A DNA stretch of 64,000 nucleotides from Pseudomonadota bacterium (lineage in GTDB: Bacteria; Pseudomonadota; Gammaproteobacteria; QQUJ01), in NCBI GenBank assembly GCA_008501635.1, contig QQUJ01000030.1, positions 124,001-188,000 of the forward strand, given 5' to 3'. Of this stretch, positions 36,563 through 49,611 are shown piece after piece; positions within the stretch are counted from its first letter, which is position 1, and each line of letters starts with the position of its first letter. Under the pieces are notes generated by a model that saw only the letters and a program-made list of their open reading frames with translations, was not told the DNA's origin and did not search any database. Both the position numbers and the translations under genes were made by a program.

Positions 36563-38335
36563 CTAGACACCCTGCCCCTGCAACCACAGTTCCAGCAGTG
36601 CCACCTGCCAGAGCTTGGAGCCGCGCAAGGGGGTGATGTGTTCTTCAGGGGCGGCAAACAATGCCTCGACATAGGGCGCATTGAACAGCCCACGTTCACG
36701 CGCAGCCCGGTTGCCCAACGCATCGCGCACATATTCCAGAAACGGTCCCTGCAGATACTTCAGGGCCGGTACGGGGAAATAGCCTTTGGGCCGATCGATC
36801 ACCTCCTGGGGAATGAAGTTGCGCGCGACCTCCTTGAGAATGTATTTGCCCCCCGCGGCCACCTTGTGTTCGGCCGGAATGCGGGCAGCCAGCTCCACCA
36901 GTTCGTGGTCGAGAAACGGCACCCGCGCCTCCAGCCCCCAGGACATGGTCTGACTATCGACCCGTTTGACAGGATCATCGACCAGCATGATGGTGGTATC
37001 GATGCGCAACGCCTTGTCGAGAGGCTCCTGAGCGCCATCCTGCGCAAAGTGCTCGCTGAGGAAACGCCCGCTGTGGTCTGCACCACACAACGGCTCCGCC
37101 ACCACCCGGCAATACTCGGCGTGATCACGGTCGAAAAAGACCCGCGCATAGTCGGCCACCGGGTCGTGACTGCCCATCAACGGCGGATACCAGTGATAGC
37201 CGCCGAATACCTCGTCGGCGCCCTGTCCGCTCTGCACCACCTTGACGTGTTTGGCTACTTCGCGCGACAGGAGAAAGAAACCGATGTTGTCATGGCTGAC
37301 CATCGGTTCGGACATGGCCCGAATGCAGCGGGGTAACTCCTCTAGTGTTTCGCGGGCATCGATGCGTATCTTGTGATGCGCCGTCGCGAAACGCTCGGCA
37401 ACGAGATCGGAGTATTGGAACTCATCGCCCTCCTCGTCATTGACGCTTTCAAAACCGATGGAGAAGGTGTTGAGTCCCTGCTGACCCTGCTCTGCCAGCA
37501 TTCCGACGATAAGACTGGAATCGACACCACCCGAAAGCAGCACGCCAACGGGAACATCGGCTACCAGGCGGCGTTTCACCGCGGTCATCAGCGCATCGGT
37601 CAGCAGCGCCTGCCACTCACCGAAACTGCGCCGCTCATCGTCCTCGCCGCGTTCGAACCGCAGGCTCCAGTAGCAGCGCTGTCGAGTGCGGCCATCCGCC
37701 TCTATGTGCATCAGCGTTGCCGGCGGCAGCTTCCTCGCACCCTTCAGTATCGTCAGCGGCGCAGGCACCACGGAGTGAAAGGTCATGTAGTGATGCAGGG
37801 CCACTTCATCGATAGCGGTATCGATGCCGCCGCCTTGCAACAAGGCTGGCAGTGTCGAGGCAAACCGCAGCGCGCCGGCGGTCTGCGTGTAGTAGAGCGG
37901 TTTGATACCAAGCCGATCACGCCCCAGGAGCGCCCGCCCCGAATCGCGCTCCCAGATCGCGAACGCGAACATGCCGTGAAAGCGCTGCACGAAATCCTCA
38001 CCCCAGGCGTGGTAGGCCTTCAACACCACCTCGGTATCGCCGGTCGAGAAGAAACGATAACCCTTACCTTCCAGCTCGCGGCGCAGTTCCGGGTAGTTGT
38101 AGATCATGCCGTTGAAAACGATCCCCAGACCGAGTTCGCTGTCGACCATCGGCTGCTGGGCATGCTCGCTGAGATCCACGATCTTCAACCGCCGATGCCC
38201 GAAGGCGAATCGCCCCTGATGAAAGAGACCCGATGCGTCCGGACCGCGGGGCGCCTGCGCCGCGTTCATCGCTGCCACGGCGCCACTGTTCGCCAGCCCG
38301 TGATCGAATCGTATCTCTCCTGCAATACCGCACAC
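36563..38335 (-). CDS. N-acetylglutaminylglutamine amidotransferase (AsnB-like)
   Basis: This class II glutamine amidotransferase resembles asparagine synthetase and amidates the NAGGN dipeptide. The 590-aa protein begins MCGIAGEIRFDHG, so the catalytic Cys is residue 2 after a GTG start at 38335 (GAAGGT upstream). The glutaminase domain has RGPDASGLFHQGRFAFGHRR and NGMIYNYPELRRELEGKGYR. The synthetase domain has the PP-loop VGVLLSGGVDSSLIVGML and SGQGADEVFGGYHWYPP. The family-specific sequence matches the amidotransferase of NAGGN clusters rather than general AsnB. It is the first gene of the cluster. Osmotic control is expected, but no operator can be named. Confidence 0.92.
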   Translation of the reverse strand: MCGIAGEIRFDHGLANSGAVAAMNAAQAPRGPDASGLFHQGRFAFGHRRLKIVDLSEHAQQPMVDSELGLGIVFNGMIYNYPELRRELEGKGYRFFSTGDTEVVLKAYHAWGEDFVQRFHGMFAFAIWERDSGRALLGRDRLGIKPLYYTQTAGALRFASTLPALLQGGGIDTAIDEVALHHYMTFHSVVPAPLTILKGARKLPPATLMHIEADGRTRQRCYWSLRFERGEDDERRSFGEWQALLTDALMTAVKRRLVADVPVGVLLSGGVDSSLIVGMLAEQGQQGLNTFSIGFESVNDEEGDEFQYSDLVAERFATAHHKIRIDARETLEELPRCIRAMSEPMVSHDNIGFFLLSREVAKHVKVVQSGQGADEVFGGYHWYPPLMGSHDPVADYARVFFDRDHAEYCRVVAEPLCGADHSGRFLSEHFAQDGAQEPLDKALRIDTTIMLVDDPVKRVDSQTMSWGLEARVPFLDHELVELAARIPAEHKVAAGGKYILKEVARNFIPQEVIDRPKGYFPVPALKYLQGPFLEYVRDALGNRAARERGLFNAPYVEALFAAPEEHITPLRGSKLWQVALLELWLQGQGV

Positions 38336-38342
38336 GTGATGG

Positions 38343-38591
38343 TTACCTTCGATTAGACGGAGACAGGCTCAAGCAAGAGCGCAAACGGGGGGGGTGGGTG
38401 CACACAACGTAGTAGCGCGGAAACGGATACGGCGCCACCTTGAAATGGGCGATGCGGAGTTGGGCCCGCCGGTTTTCATTCTCGCCGCCATCCGCGACAT
38501 CCTGCGTGGAAAACAACGGTGAACCCAGGGTGTCGCGCCCGACACGAATTCTGCAATTGACCGGTATGCGGGTGTAGTGGCGTTTATTCAT
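38343..38591 (-). pseudogene. Truncated PilZ-domain gene
   Basis: The ATG at 38591 starts MNKRHYTRIPVNCRIRVGRD, clearly related to the intact PilZ at 32958-33236 ([18 protein letters not shown]). The homology continues through the second motif DVADGG, then stops: the following residues ENENRRAQLRIAHFKVAP and on to the stop have no PilZ character, and no other frame restores it. So the RxxxR site is kept while the remaining strands of the barrel are lost. The gene ends 8 nt before the start of the NAGGN amidotransferase. It is probably a remnant; a functional short peptide cannot be excluded. Confidence 0.7.
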
Positions 38592-38812
38592 CCTGATTTT
38601 CGTAGCCGGGGGACTCATTGAATGTCTTGGCGATTTCTGCCGCACTTCGCCCCGAAACCCAACAGGGTACAACACATCGCTTCGAACTTCAGGTCCCGCC
38701 AGCGTATCGCTGCGCGTTCCGTGCATCGGTAATGCGCGGCTATTCCCCACCACTATTGCGTTTTAAAGGTTCTGCGTTACCCTGTCAGGCAAACACCAAC
38801 GGGTGGCCGTGC

Positions 38813-39784
38813 ATGGCCTGGAACATCAGCCGATTCGACTATCGCGTCGTTGCCGCAGCCTGCCTTATCGCCGGACTGATGTTGGTACCGTTCTCCGTAC
38901 ACCACTTCCTGGCAGCCGACTGGCAGCTGTTTGTTCCGATCACCGGTCTAGCGCTACTGATCGCTGTGGTTACCGTCGTCGTGTGGCGTTTCAAACGCGT
39001 GCCCCCGCTGGCGCTGACCATCGGTGTACTGGCATCCAATATCGTGATCTTTCTCGCCGTGCTGCGGCTTCGCGAAGTAGGTGTCTACTGGATTTTCCCC
39101 ATGGTTGCCGCGAATTTCTTCCTGCTCGGGCCACGCATGGGGCTGGCCTTCAATCTCGGATTTCTAACCCTGACGCTCAGTTTTGCCGCCACCTGGTTGC
39201 CTTTCGAACACTTTTCCCGCGTGGTCGCCACGGTCCTCGTGCTGATGAGTTTTGTCTTCGTATTCTCACACGACTCATACCGCCAGCGTGAAGAGCTCAA
39301 TAAATTGGCTTCCATAGACCCTCTGACGGGCGCCGGCAATCGCCGTGACATGCAAATGGTGCTGAGTAACGCGGTGGTTGCACATCAAAGTTTCGGTACC
39401 GCCACCTCCATCATCATCATCGATCTGGATCACTTCAAAACCATCAACGATACACTGGGCCACGATGCTGGCGACAAGGTGCTCAGTGCCTTCGCTGAAC
39501 TGGTGCGAAAGCGTTTCCGCCAATCCGATCACCTGTTTCGTTACGGCGGAGAGGAGTTTCTCATCCACTTGAACGATACCGACGGCCATACTGCTTTTCG
39601 TCTGGCCGATCAGCTGCGTGAAACGATCCAGAACACACCGCTTGTTAGCGCCGGCAAGGTCACGATCTCCTGCGGGGTGGCCGAATTGCGGCACAATGAA
39701 TCCGTCGAGAGCTGGATAGTACGTGGCGATGAAGCCCTCTATCGCGGCAAGAAAGAGGGCCGCAACCGCGTCGTACTGGGCTAG
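38813..39784 (+). CDS. Membrane-bound diguanylate cyclase (GGDEF)
   Basis: This predicted c-di-GMP synthase has 323 aa from the ATG at 38813. Five to six hydrophobic segments (for example VVAAACLIAGLMLVPFSV, LFVPITGLALLIAVVTVVVW, TIGVLASNIVIFLAVLRL) make up the first 150 residues, without a large periplasmic domain. The GGDEF domain begins with LASIDPLTGAGNRRDMQMVL, and its active site is the GGEEF variant in FRYGGEEFLIHL, which is normally active. No RxxD inhibitory site is obvious before it. The frame stays open upstream of 38813, but that part has no membrane-protein character. It is divergent from the truncated PilZ gene and NAGGN cluster. Confidence 0.85.
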   Translation: MAWNISRFDYRVVAAACLIAGLMLVPFSVHHFLAADWQLFVPITGLALLIAVVTVVVWRFKRVPPLALTIGVLASNIVIFLAVLRLREVGVYWIFPMVAANFFLLGPRMGLAFNLGFLTLTLSFAATWLPFEHFSRVVATVLVLMSFVFVFSHDSYRQREELNKLASIDPLTGAGNRRDMQMVLSNAVVAHQSFGTATSIIIIDLDHFKTINDTLGHDAGDKVLSAFAELVRKRFRQSDHLFRYGGEEFLIHLNDTDGHTAFRLADQLRETIQNTPLVSAGKVTISCGVAELRHNESVESWIVRGDEALYRGKKEGRNRVVLG

Positions 39785-39861
39785 CAGAAGGAATTTCGAC
39801 GGCTCAGGACTTGCCGCCAGTCGCCGAATCGGCCCGGCCCTGGACTGCCACCATTCTTCGA

Positions 39862-41676
<1,815 letters not shown>

Positions 41677-41898
41677 GAATTCGGGACGGCCTCGGAGTAG
41701 CAACCTGGGATCCACAGATCCCCAAAAGGGCTAACAGTGTAGCGGCAAAGTCTGAAAGCCAACATCAATACCCAAAGAACCCACTGAAAATCCGTGTTTT
41801 TTTCCCCGGACTTACCTATAATTGGCCGACTTGAAATTGACCTGGTACACCCTTATATCCAACCCCAGGTCATAGCAACCGTTGCATGAGGTGCGTCA

Positions 41899-42171
41899 AT
41901 GCCGATCTACGAATATGCTTGCAAAGAATGCGGTCACGAACTCGAGGCCATCCAGAAGATGAGTGATGCCCCGCTGACCGTATGCCCCAGCTGCGAACAA
42001 CCGGCGCTCAAGAAACTGATCTCGGCTGCCGGATTCCGCCTGAGCGGCAGCGGCTGGTATGAAACGGATTTCAAAAAGGGCGACCAGCGCAATATCGCCA
42101 AGAAGGACAAAGAGGCTCCCGCCTGCGCCGATTCCAAGAGTTCCACCTGCGCTTCGTGCGTCGGCGAGTAA
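41899..42171 (+). CDS. FmdB-family zinc-ribbon protein
   Basis: This small zinc-ribbon protein of 90 aa has two CxxC knuckles, in MPIYEYACKECGHELEAIQK and LTVCPSCEQPALKKLISAAG. The end carries four more Cys (PACADSKSSTCASCVGE). FmdB-type proteins are common immediately upstream of aspS in proteobacteria, and the gene order is kept here. The function is not established; a regulatory role has been suggested for the founding member. The start has GAGGTG upstream. A hairpin lies between it and aspS. Confidence 0.9.
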   Translation: MPIYEYACKECGHELEAIQKMSDAPLTVCPSCEQPALKKLISAAGFRLSGSGWYETDFKKGDQRNIAKKDKEAPACADSKSSTCASCVGE

Positions 42172-42190
42172 ACCCGATCGTACTCCCGAC

Positions 42191-42213
42191 AAGGCCGAGC
42201 TAAGCTCGGCCTT
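42191..42213 (+). terminator. Hairpin after the FmdB-type gene
   Basis: AAGGCCGAGC (42191-42200) pairs with GCTCGGCCTT (42204-42213) around a TAA loop. The following GATCGTTTC is only weakly U-rich, so termination may be partial and aspS may still receive read-through. Confidence 0.55.
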
Positions 42214-42312
42214 GATCGTTTCAGGGTTTGTGACCGGCCCTTCCTTGCTTACCACCCCTCCAAGCCTTAACATTTCGCGTTTTTCCGGACGCCTGAACAG
42301 GACCGAAGCATC

Positions 42313-44085
<1,773 letters not shown>

Positions 44086-44097
44086 GTAAATCGGGTG

Positions 44098-44175
44098 GGT
44101 CGGGTTAGCGCAGCGTAACCCGACGCCGGGCGAGGACCACAGGAATTTCTCGGGTTACGCTGCGCTAACCCGACC
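44098..44175. repeat. Perfect 26-bp inverted repeat between aspS and nudB
   Basis: The arm GGTCGGGTTAGCGCAGCGTA then ACCCGA (44098-44123) recurs exactly inverted at 44150-44175, with a 26-nt spacer. The inner GGGTTAGCGCAGCGTAACCC is itself nearly palindromic. This sequence family occurs as a dispersed intergenic repeat in many proteobacteria. Its right end directly touches the proposed nudB start. Confidence 0.75.
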
Positions 44176-44176
44176 T

Positions 44177-44686
44177 ATGAGAATGCCGACCGTCACCCCA
44201 TCAAAACCCCGCTATAAACACCCCGTTTCAGTACTGGTGGTCGTAGCTACCGTGACAGGCGAGGTACTACTCATGGAACGCACTCAGCCACGCGGTTTCT
44301 GGCAATCGGTGACCGGCAGCCTGCGCGACGAAGAACAGGAAACCGTCGCCGCCCGGCGTGAACTCCTGGAAGAGACCGGCATCGATGCCGGGGACGCGCT
44401 TGAAGACTGCCACCTGGCCAATCATTTCCCGATTATCGAGGCCTGGCGGCACCGCTACGACCCCAATGACCGCTACAACCGCGAACATGTATTTCGTATC
44501 ATCCTGGAAAACCGCACCGCGGTGCGGTTGAACCCGAAGGAGCATCTGGGCTACAAATGGCTGGCGCGCAGCAAGGCCGCGCAACTGGCCGGCTCGTGGA
44601 CCAACCGAATCGCCATACTTGCGCTGGTCGGCAGCCCGCTTCATGAACCATCCTCCCAAACCGATGCCTTATCTGATACTGAGTGA
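44177..44686 (+). CDS. nudB: NudB, dihydroneopterin triphosphate diphosphatase
   Basis: NudB is a Nudix hydrolase that removes pyrophosphate from dihydroneopterin triphosphate in folate biosynthesis. The Nudix box is GSLRDEEQETVAARRELLEE followed by TGI. HPVSVLVVVATVTGEVLLME near the N-terminus and WRHRYDPNDRYNREHVFRII are typical of NudB, and the aspS-nudB order supports it. At 169 aa it is slightly longer than usual. The start is uncertain: the ATG at 44177 has no Shine-Dalgarno sequence because an inverted repeat ends one base before it, and the ATG at 44183 is no better. Confidence 0.88.
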   Translation: MRMPTVTPSKPRYKHPVSVLVVVATVTGEVLLMERTQPRGFWQSVTGSLRDEEQETVAARRELLEETGIDAGDALEDCHLANHFPIIEAWRHRYDPNDRYNREHVFRIILENRTAVRLNPKEHLGYKWLARSKAAQLAGSWTNRIAILALVGSPLHEPSSQTDALSDTE

Positions 44687-44728
44687 GCACAGCGACAATC
44701 TCGACGAGATTGCGCAGGAGATTCCAGC

Positions 44729-45826
44729 ATGCTAGCCAGCAGCCTGAACATCGACGATTACACCCTGTTGGACGACGACGAGTGCAACAGCCGCATTACC
44801 GAAGCCAAGCGCATACTCGGCAGTGATCTGGTGATCCTCGGTCACCACTACCAGCGCGACGAGGTGTTCCAGCATGCCGATTTCAGCGGCGACTCGCTGA
44901 AGCTCTCGCGCCAGGCCGCCGACTCGGCGGCAAAGTACATCGTTTTCTGCGGCGTGCATTTCATGGCCGAGGTGGCTGACATTCTGTCCCGCCCGGATCA
45001 GATTGCGATCCTACCCGACCTTTCCGCCGGTTGCTCCATGGCCGACATGGCCAATCTGGCCAAGGTGGAGCGTTGCTGGCGCGAGCTGGCCGAGGTGCTG
45101 GATCCGGACGATCAGGTCACGCCGGTCACCTACATCAACTCGGCGGCGGACCTGAAGGCCTTCTGCGGGCGTCACGGTGGCATCGTCTGCACCTCCAGCA
45201 ACGCCCGCAAGGTGCTCGACTGGTCGTTCGCCCGGCGCGACAAGGTCCTCTTCTTCCCTGACCAGCACCTGGGGCGCAATACCGGCTACGCCATGGATAT
45301 TCCGCTCGATGAGATGGTGGTCTGGGATTTCGACAAACCCCTTGGCGGGCTGACACCCGCGCAGATCCAACAGGCACGCATCATCCTCTGGAAGGGTTTC
45401 TGTTCGGTGCACCAGATGTTCCAGCCCGAGCAGATCGACCGCTTCAAGGCCCGGTATCCGGAGACCCAAGTGATCTCCCATCCCGAGTGCTGCTTCGAGG
45501 TGTGCCAGAAATCGGACTACGTCGGCTCCACCGAGAACATCATCAAGACCATCACAGCCGGCGCGCCGGGCAGCCGCTGGCTGGTGGGCACCGAACTGAA
45601 CCTGGTCAATCGCCTGCATCAACAGATGGCACCGGAGGGCAAATCGATCCATTTCATGTCGCCCACGGTCTGCATGTGTTCGACAATGTTCCGCATCGAT
45701 CCCCAGCATCTGCTCTGGACGCTGGATAACCTGGTCGCAGGCCATGTGGTCAATCAGATCAGCGTGCCCGCCGACGAGGCTGAACAGGCCCGTATCGCAC
45801 TCGACCGCATGCTGGCGCTGAGCTGA
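44729..45826 (+). CDS. nadA: NadA, quinolinate synthase
   Basis: NadA is an oxygen-sensitive [4Fe-4S] enzyme that condenses iminoaspartate with dihydroxyacetone phosphate to quinolinate in NAD synthesis. The 365-aa protein has LVILGHHYQRDEVFQHADFS, GDSLKLSRQAA, VFCGVHFMAEVADIL and LPDLSAGCSMADM. Cluster Cys candidates are in GIVCTSSNARKVL, HPECCFEVC and TVCMCSTMFRID. The ATG at 44729 has AGGAG upstream. The gene interrupts the usual nudB-yebC order together with the hydrolase that follows. No nadB or nadC is in the window. Confidence 0.95.
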   Translation: MLASSLNIDDYTLLDDDECNSRITEAKRILGSDLVILGHHYQRDEVFQHADFSGDSLKLSRQAADSAAKYIVFCGVHFMAEVADILSRPDQIAILPDLSAGCSMADMANLAKVERCWRELAEVLDPDDQVTPVTYINSAADLKAFCGRHGGIVCTSSNARKVLDWSFARRDKVLFFPDQHLGRNTGYAMDIPLDEMVVWDFDKPLGGLTPAQIQQARIILWKGFCSVHQMFQPEQIDRFKARYPETQVISHPECCFEVCQKSDYVGSTENIIKTITAGAPGSRWLVGTELNLVNRLHQQMAPEGKSIHFMSPTVCMCSTMFRIDPQHLLWTLDNLVAGHVVNQISVPADEAEQARIALDRMLALS

Positions 45827-45846
45827 GACCCACTCGCGCGACGCGC

Positions 45847-46515
45847 ATGGAAGCCACGACGCCGCCCCTGCCACTGAGGGAAGCCGTCATCCTGGTCCAC
45901 GGCCTCTGGATGAACGGCGTGGAACTCGCCTTTCTGGCACGCCAGCTGAGGCGCTGCGGATTCACTCCCTACCGTTTCAGTTATCGCAGCGTGCGGCAAC
46001 CCGTCGCACAGAACGCCCGGAATCTGGCCCGATTCGCAGCCACGCTGAACGAGCCAGTCGTCCATTTCGTGGGTCACAGCCTCGGTGGTCTGGTGATCCT
46101 GCGCATGTTCGAGGAGCAGCCCCCCGAGCGTCCGGGGCGCATCGTCACCATCGGTTCACCGTTTCAGGGCAGTCAGGCGGCGCGCTCCCTGGCCGGCTAC
46201 CGTGTGGGTCAGCGCATGCTGGGCCACAGCACGCACGAGGCGCTGCTGGGTCATCCCGTCACGGTGCCGGGAGCGCGGGATATCGGAATCATTGCCGGTA
46301 CTCTGGGCGTCGGCGCCGGGCGCATATTCCCGGGTCTGGGCTCGCCCAGTGATGGCACCGTGGCGTTGGATGAGACCCGCCTGGAAGGTGTCCACGAACG
46401 CGTCGAACTGCCGCTCACCCATACCACCCTGCTCTTCTCCCGGCGCACTGCGCGTGCCGTGTGTACCTTTTTGCACCAGGGAAGTTTCAGCACCGAGCGA
46501 GGTTTTGCTCCTTGA
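45847..46515 (+). CDS. Alpha/beta-fold hydrolase, lipase-like
   Basis: This is a 222-aa alpha/beta hydrolase with the oxyanion motif [11 protein letters not shown], the nucleophile elbow [14 protein letters not shown], and [15 protein letters not shown]. The Ser is the catalytic residue. The acid is possibly in [13 protein letters not shown] and the His in [10 protein letters not shown]. It resembles PGAP1/LipA-type short lipases; the substrate is unknown. There is no signal peptide, so it is cytoplasmic. It starts 20 bp after nadA and is followed by yebC 139 bp later. Confidence 0.82.
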   Translation: MEATTPPLPLREAVILVHGLWMNGVELAFLARQLRRCGFTPYRFSYRSVRQPVAQNARNLARFAATLNEPVVHFVGHSLGGLVILRMFEEQPPERPGRIVTIGSPFQGSQAARSLAGYRVGQRMLGHSTHEALLGHPVTVPGARDIGIIAGTLGVGAGRIFPGLGSPSDGTVALDETRLEGVHERVELPLTHTTLLFSRRTARAVCTFLHQGSFSTERGFAP

Positions 46516-46654
46516 CCTCACACCGCGCCCGATGCGGTCATCATTGGTCATCTCCCGTCGCCAGGATCCTGACCGCCGCTGGCCCCTGAACCGGCACGGG
46601 CGGTATGATTGTCCGGATTTTTTATCTCGCAACCCTTTCTCACCCGAGGTCGGT

Positions 46655-47401
46655 ATGGCAGGACACAGCAAATGGGCCAATATCCAGCACCGCAAGAACG
46701 CCCAGGATGCCAAGCGCGGCAAGCTATTCACCAAATTGATCCGCGAAATCACCGTATCAGCGCGGGTTGGCGGTGGGGATCCCGCCGCCAACCCGCGGCT
46801 GCGGGCGGCCATCGACAAGGCCCTCTCCAACAACATGACCAAGGACACCGTCGAACGCGCCATCAAGCGCGGCACGGGGGATCAGGATGGCGCCCATTAC
46901 GAAGAGGTGCGCTATGAGGGTTACGGCCCCGGTGGCGTGGCAGTGATGGTCGACTGCATGACCGATAACCGCAATCGCACGGTGGCCGAGGTGCGTCACG
47001 CCTTCAGCAAGTGCGGCGGCAATCTGGGCACAGATGGTTCGGTGGCTTATCTCTTTTCCAAGGCGGGCATCCTCGAGTTTGCCGCAGGCGCGAACGAGGA
47101 TCAGATCATGGAGGCCGCCCTGGAGGCCGGTGCCGAGGATTTCACCACCAACGAGGACGGCTCGATCGAGGTAATCGTCGATCCCGATCAGTTGGTCGCC
47201 GCAAAGGAGGCCATGCAGGCCAGTCAACTGGAGCCCGATTACGCCGAAGTCACCCAGCGGGCCGCCACCACCGTGGAGGTGGAACTGGAACAGGCGCAGC
47301 AGATGATCAGGCTGTTGGAGATGCTGGAAGATCTGGATGACGTGCAGAACGTCTACTCCAATGCCGACTTTTCCGATGAGGTGATGGCGCAGCTCGGCTG
47401 A
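46655..47401 (+). CDS. yebC: YebC/PmpR-family protein
   Basis: This three-domain protein of 248 aa is of the YebC/TACO1 family. It starts [20 protein letters not shown] at the ATG at 46655, with GAGG six bases upstream. [40 protein letters not shown], and [20 protein letters not shown] are diagnostic. Members act as DNA-binding regulators or aid translation of proline-rich stretches. It stands before ruvC, its most common position in proteobacteria. The open frame reaches further upstream but lacks family sequence. Confidence 0.95.
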   Translation: MAGHSKWANIQHRKNAQDAKRGKLFTKLIREITVSARVGGGDPAANPRLRAAIDKALSNNMTKDTVERAIKRGTGDQDGAHYEEVRYEGYGPGGVAVMVDCMTDNRNRTVAEVRHAFSKCGGNLGTDGSVAYLFSKAGILEFAAGANEDQIMEAALEAGAEDFTTNEDGSIEVIVDPDQLVAAKEAMQASQLEPDYAEVTQRAATTVEVELEQAQQMIRLLEMLEDLDDVQNVYSNADFSDEVMAQLG

Positions 47402-47415
47402 GCCGCGCTCCGGCC

Positions 47416-47910
47416 ATGCGCATCCTCGGTATCGATCCCGGTTCCCGTATTACCGGATTCGGCATCATCGATATCGAAGGCGGCCGCACGCGCTACATCA
47501 CCAGCGGCTGCGTCAAAGTGGCCGGCGAGGCGCTGCCGGAGCGGCTGCAGGAGATTTTCGCCGGCATCGCCGAGGTGGTGCGGGATTACCGGCCGGATCA
47601 CATGGCCATCGAACGGGTTTTCATGGCGCGCAACGCCGACTCTGCGCTCAAACTCGGACAGGCGCGCGGCGCTGCGATCTGCGCCGCCACCAGCCGCGCC
47701 CTCGTCGTCAGCGAGTATTCGCCACGCGAGATCAAACAGGCGGTCGTGGGCAAGGGCGGGGCAACCAAAGAGCAAGTCCAGCATATGGTCTGCATCCTGC
47801 TCAGCCTGAACAGCCCGCCGCAAGCCGACGCCGCCGACGCCCTGGCCGTTGCGCTCTGCCACGGTCACACCCACCAGACCCTTTTGAAGACAGGTGCTCA
47901 ACTACGATGA
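47416..47910 (+). CDS. ruvC: RuvC, Holliday junction endonuclease
   Basis: RuvC resolves Holliday junctions by symmetric cleavage. The 164-aa protein has the first catalytic Asp at residue 7 ([16 protein letters not shown]), the Glu in [20 protein letters not shown], and the C-terminal acidic pair in [17 protein letters not shown]. It starts 14 bp after yebC and overlaps ruvA by 4 nt, giving one yebC-ruvCAB unit. The length is typical. Confidence 0.97.
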   Translation: MRILGIDPGSRITGFGIIDIEGGRTRYITSGCVKVAGEALPERLQEIFAGIAEVVRDYRPDHMAIERVFMARNADSALKLGQARGAAICAATSRALVVSEYSPREIKQAVVGKGGATKEQVQHMVCILLSLNSPPQADAADALAVALCHGHTHQTLLKTGAQLR

Positions 47911-48515
47911 TCGGACGACTGCGCGGCCGCCTGGCCGATAAGCATCCACCTCGCCTGCTGCTCGACGTCAACGGCGTCGGCTACGAGGTGGAAGCCCCCA
48001 TGTCCACCTTCTACCAGCTCCCGGCGGTGGGTGAAGAGGTGTCGCTGCACACCCACCTGGTGGTGCGCGAAGATGCCCAGGCGCTCTACGGCTTCTACTC
48101 CGAGCGCGAACGGACCCTGTTTCGCAGCCTGATCAAGGTGAGCGGCATAGGACCGCGGGTGGCGATCACCATCCTGTCGGGAATCAGCGCCGACGATTTC
48201 GTCAGCTGCGTCAACCACAACGACAGCGCCGCGCTGACGCGCATGCCCGGTATCGGTAAAAAGACCGCCGAGCGGCTGATCGTTGAGATGCGCGACCGCC
48301 TCGCGCATTGGGAGGATGTAGCCGCACCCGCGCTCAATCCGGCGACGGGAACCGCGGCTCCGGCCACGGGAGGCGCGACGCAGGACGCGGTCAGCGCGCT
48401 GATCGCGCTGGGTTACAAGGCGCCCGACGCAAATCGAATGGTGCGTGCCGTGGCGGAGGACGACCTGGGCAGCGATGAGCTGATCCGCCGCGCCCTGCAG
48501 GCCACGGTACGGTAG
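47907..48515 (+). CDS. ruvA: RuvA, Holliday junction-binding subunit
   Basis: RuvA tetramers bind the four-way junction and load the RuvB motor. The 202-aa protein begins [20 protein letters not shown] and has both helix-hairpin-helix motifs ([18 protein letters not shown] and [20 protein letters not shown]). A Pro/Ala-rich linker (about 135-150) leads to the C-terminal RuvB-binding domain ([19 protein letters not shown]). It overlaps ruvC by 4 nt; ruvB follows after 43 bp. Confidence 0.97.
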   Translation: MIGRLRGRLADKHPPRLLLDVNGVGYEVEAPMSTFYQLPAVGEEVSLHTHLVVREDAQALYGFYSERERTLFRSLIKVSGIGPRVAITILSGISADDFVSCVNHNDSAALTRMPGIGKKTAERLIVEMRDRLAHWEDVAAPALNPATGTAAPATGGATQDAVSALIALGYKAPDANRMVRAVAEDDLGSDELIRRALQATVR

Positions 48516-48558
48516 AATGCGCCGCAGAGCACCCGGACCCCACGATTAAAACAACACA

Positions 48559-49611
48559 ATGATCGAAACCGACCGCCTGGTCAGCAGCGAGTCCATCAGC
48601 GACGATGCAGCACTGGACCGCGCCATCCGCCCAAGGACACTGGCCGACTATGTCGGCCAGCCGGCCGTCAAGGAGCAGATGGAGATCTTCATTCCCGCCG
48701 CCCGCGCACGCGCCGAGGCGCTGGACCATGTGCTGATCTTCGGCCCACCCGGCCTCGGCAAGACCACCCTGGCGCATATCATCGCCAACGAGATGGGGGT
48801 CAACCTGCGCCAGACCTCCGGCCCGGTACTCGAACGCGCCGGTGATCTGGCCGCGCTGCTCACCAACCTCGAAGCGCGCGATGTGCTGTTTGTCGACGAG
48901 ATCCATCGCTTGAGCCCCCAGGTCGAGGAGATCCTCTATCCGGCGCTCGAGGACTATCAGCTCGACATCATGATCGGCGAGGGCCCGGCGGCGCGCTCGA
49001 TCAAACTCGACCTCCCTCCCTTCACCCTGGTGGGCGCCACGACGCGCGCGGGGCTGCTCACCTCGCCGCTGCGCGATCGCTTCGGCATCGTTCAGCGGCT
49101 GGAGTTCTACAGCACCGCGGAACTCACCACCATCGTGCAGCGCTCGGCGCGCATCCTCAATGTGGCGACAGCGCCTGAAGGGGCGGCCGAGATCGCGCGC
49201 CGCTCGCGGGGCACGCCGCGCATCGCCAACCGTCTGTTGCGCCGGGTGCGCGATTACGCTCAGGTGAAAGGCGACGGCACCATCACCGCCGAGCTGGCAC
49301 GGCAGGCGATGGCCATGCTCAACGTCGATGACAGCGGCTTCGATGTGATGGACCGCAAACTGCTGCTGACCGTGATCGAGAAGTTCGACGGTGGGCCGGT
49401 GGGCGTCGACAACCTGGCTGCCGCCATCGGCGAGGAGCGCGGCACCATCGAGGATGTGCTCGAACCCTATCTCATCCAGCAGGGTTTTCTGATGCGCACC
49501 CCGCGCGGACGCATGGCCACCCGCAACGCCTATCTGCATTTCGGGCTGCGCGCCCCGCAACGCAGTGAACCAAACGAACGGGACAATCTCGATCTTTTCA
49601 ATGGCGACTAA
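48559..49611 (+). CDS. ruvB: RuvB, branch-migration ATPase
   Basis: RuvB is the AAA+ motor of the RuvAB complex. The 350-aa protein has [20 protein letters not shown], Walker [21 protein letters not shown], Walker [15 protein letters not shown], sensor 1 in [15 protein letters not shown], and the arginine of sensor 2 in [20 protein letters not shown]-terminal winged helix ends the chain. The last codons overlap the proposed ybgC start by 11 bp, joining the ruv and tol genes. Confidence 0.97.
   Translation: MIETDRLVSSESISDDAALDRAIRPRTLADYVGQPAVKEQMEIFIPAARARAEALDHVLIFGPPGLGKTTLAHIIANEMGVNLRQTSGPVLERAGDLAALLTNLEARDVLFVDEIHRLSPQVEEILYPALEDYQLDIMIGEGPAARSIKLDLPPFTLVGATTRAGLLTSPLRDRFGIVQRLEFYSTAELTTIVQRSARILNVATAPEGAAEIARRSRGTPRIANRLLRRVRDYAQVKGDGTITAELARQAMAMLNVDDSGFDVMDRKLLLTVIEKFDGGPVGVDNLAAAIGEERGTIEDVLEPYLIQQGFLMRTPRGRMATRNAYLHFGLRAPQRSEPNERDNLDLFNGD

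Noticed and set aside
36267-36636. Frames of about 110 codons on both strands in the gap inside the NAGGN cluster
   Set aside because: Arg/Pro/Gly-rich composition, no ribosome-binding site and overlap with the amidotransferase end; typical non-coding GC-rich sequence.
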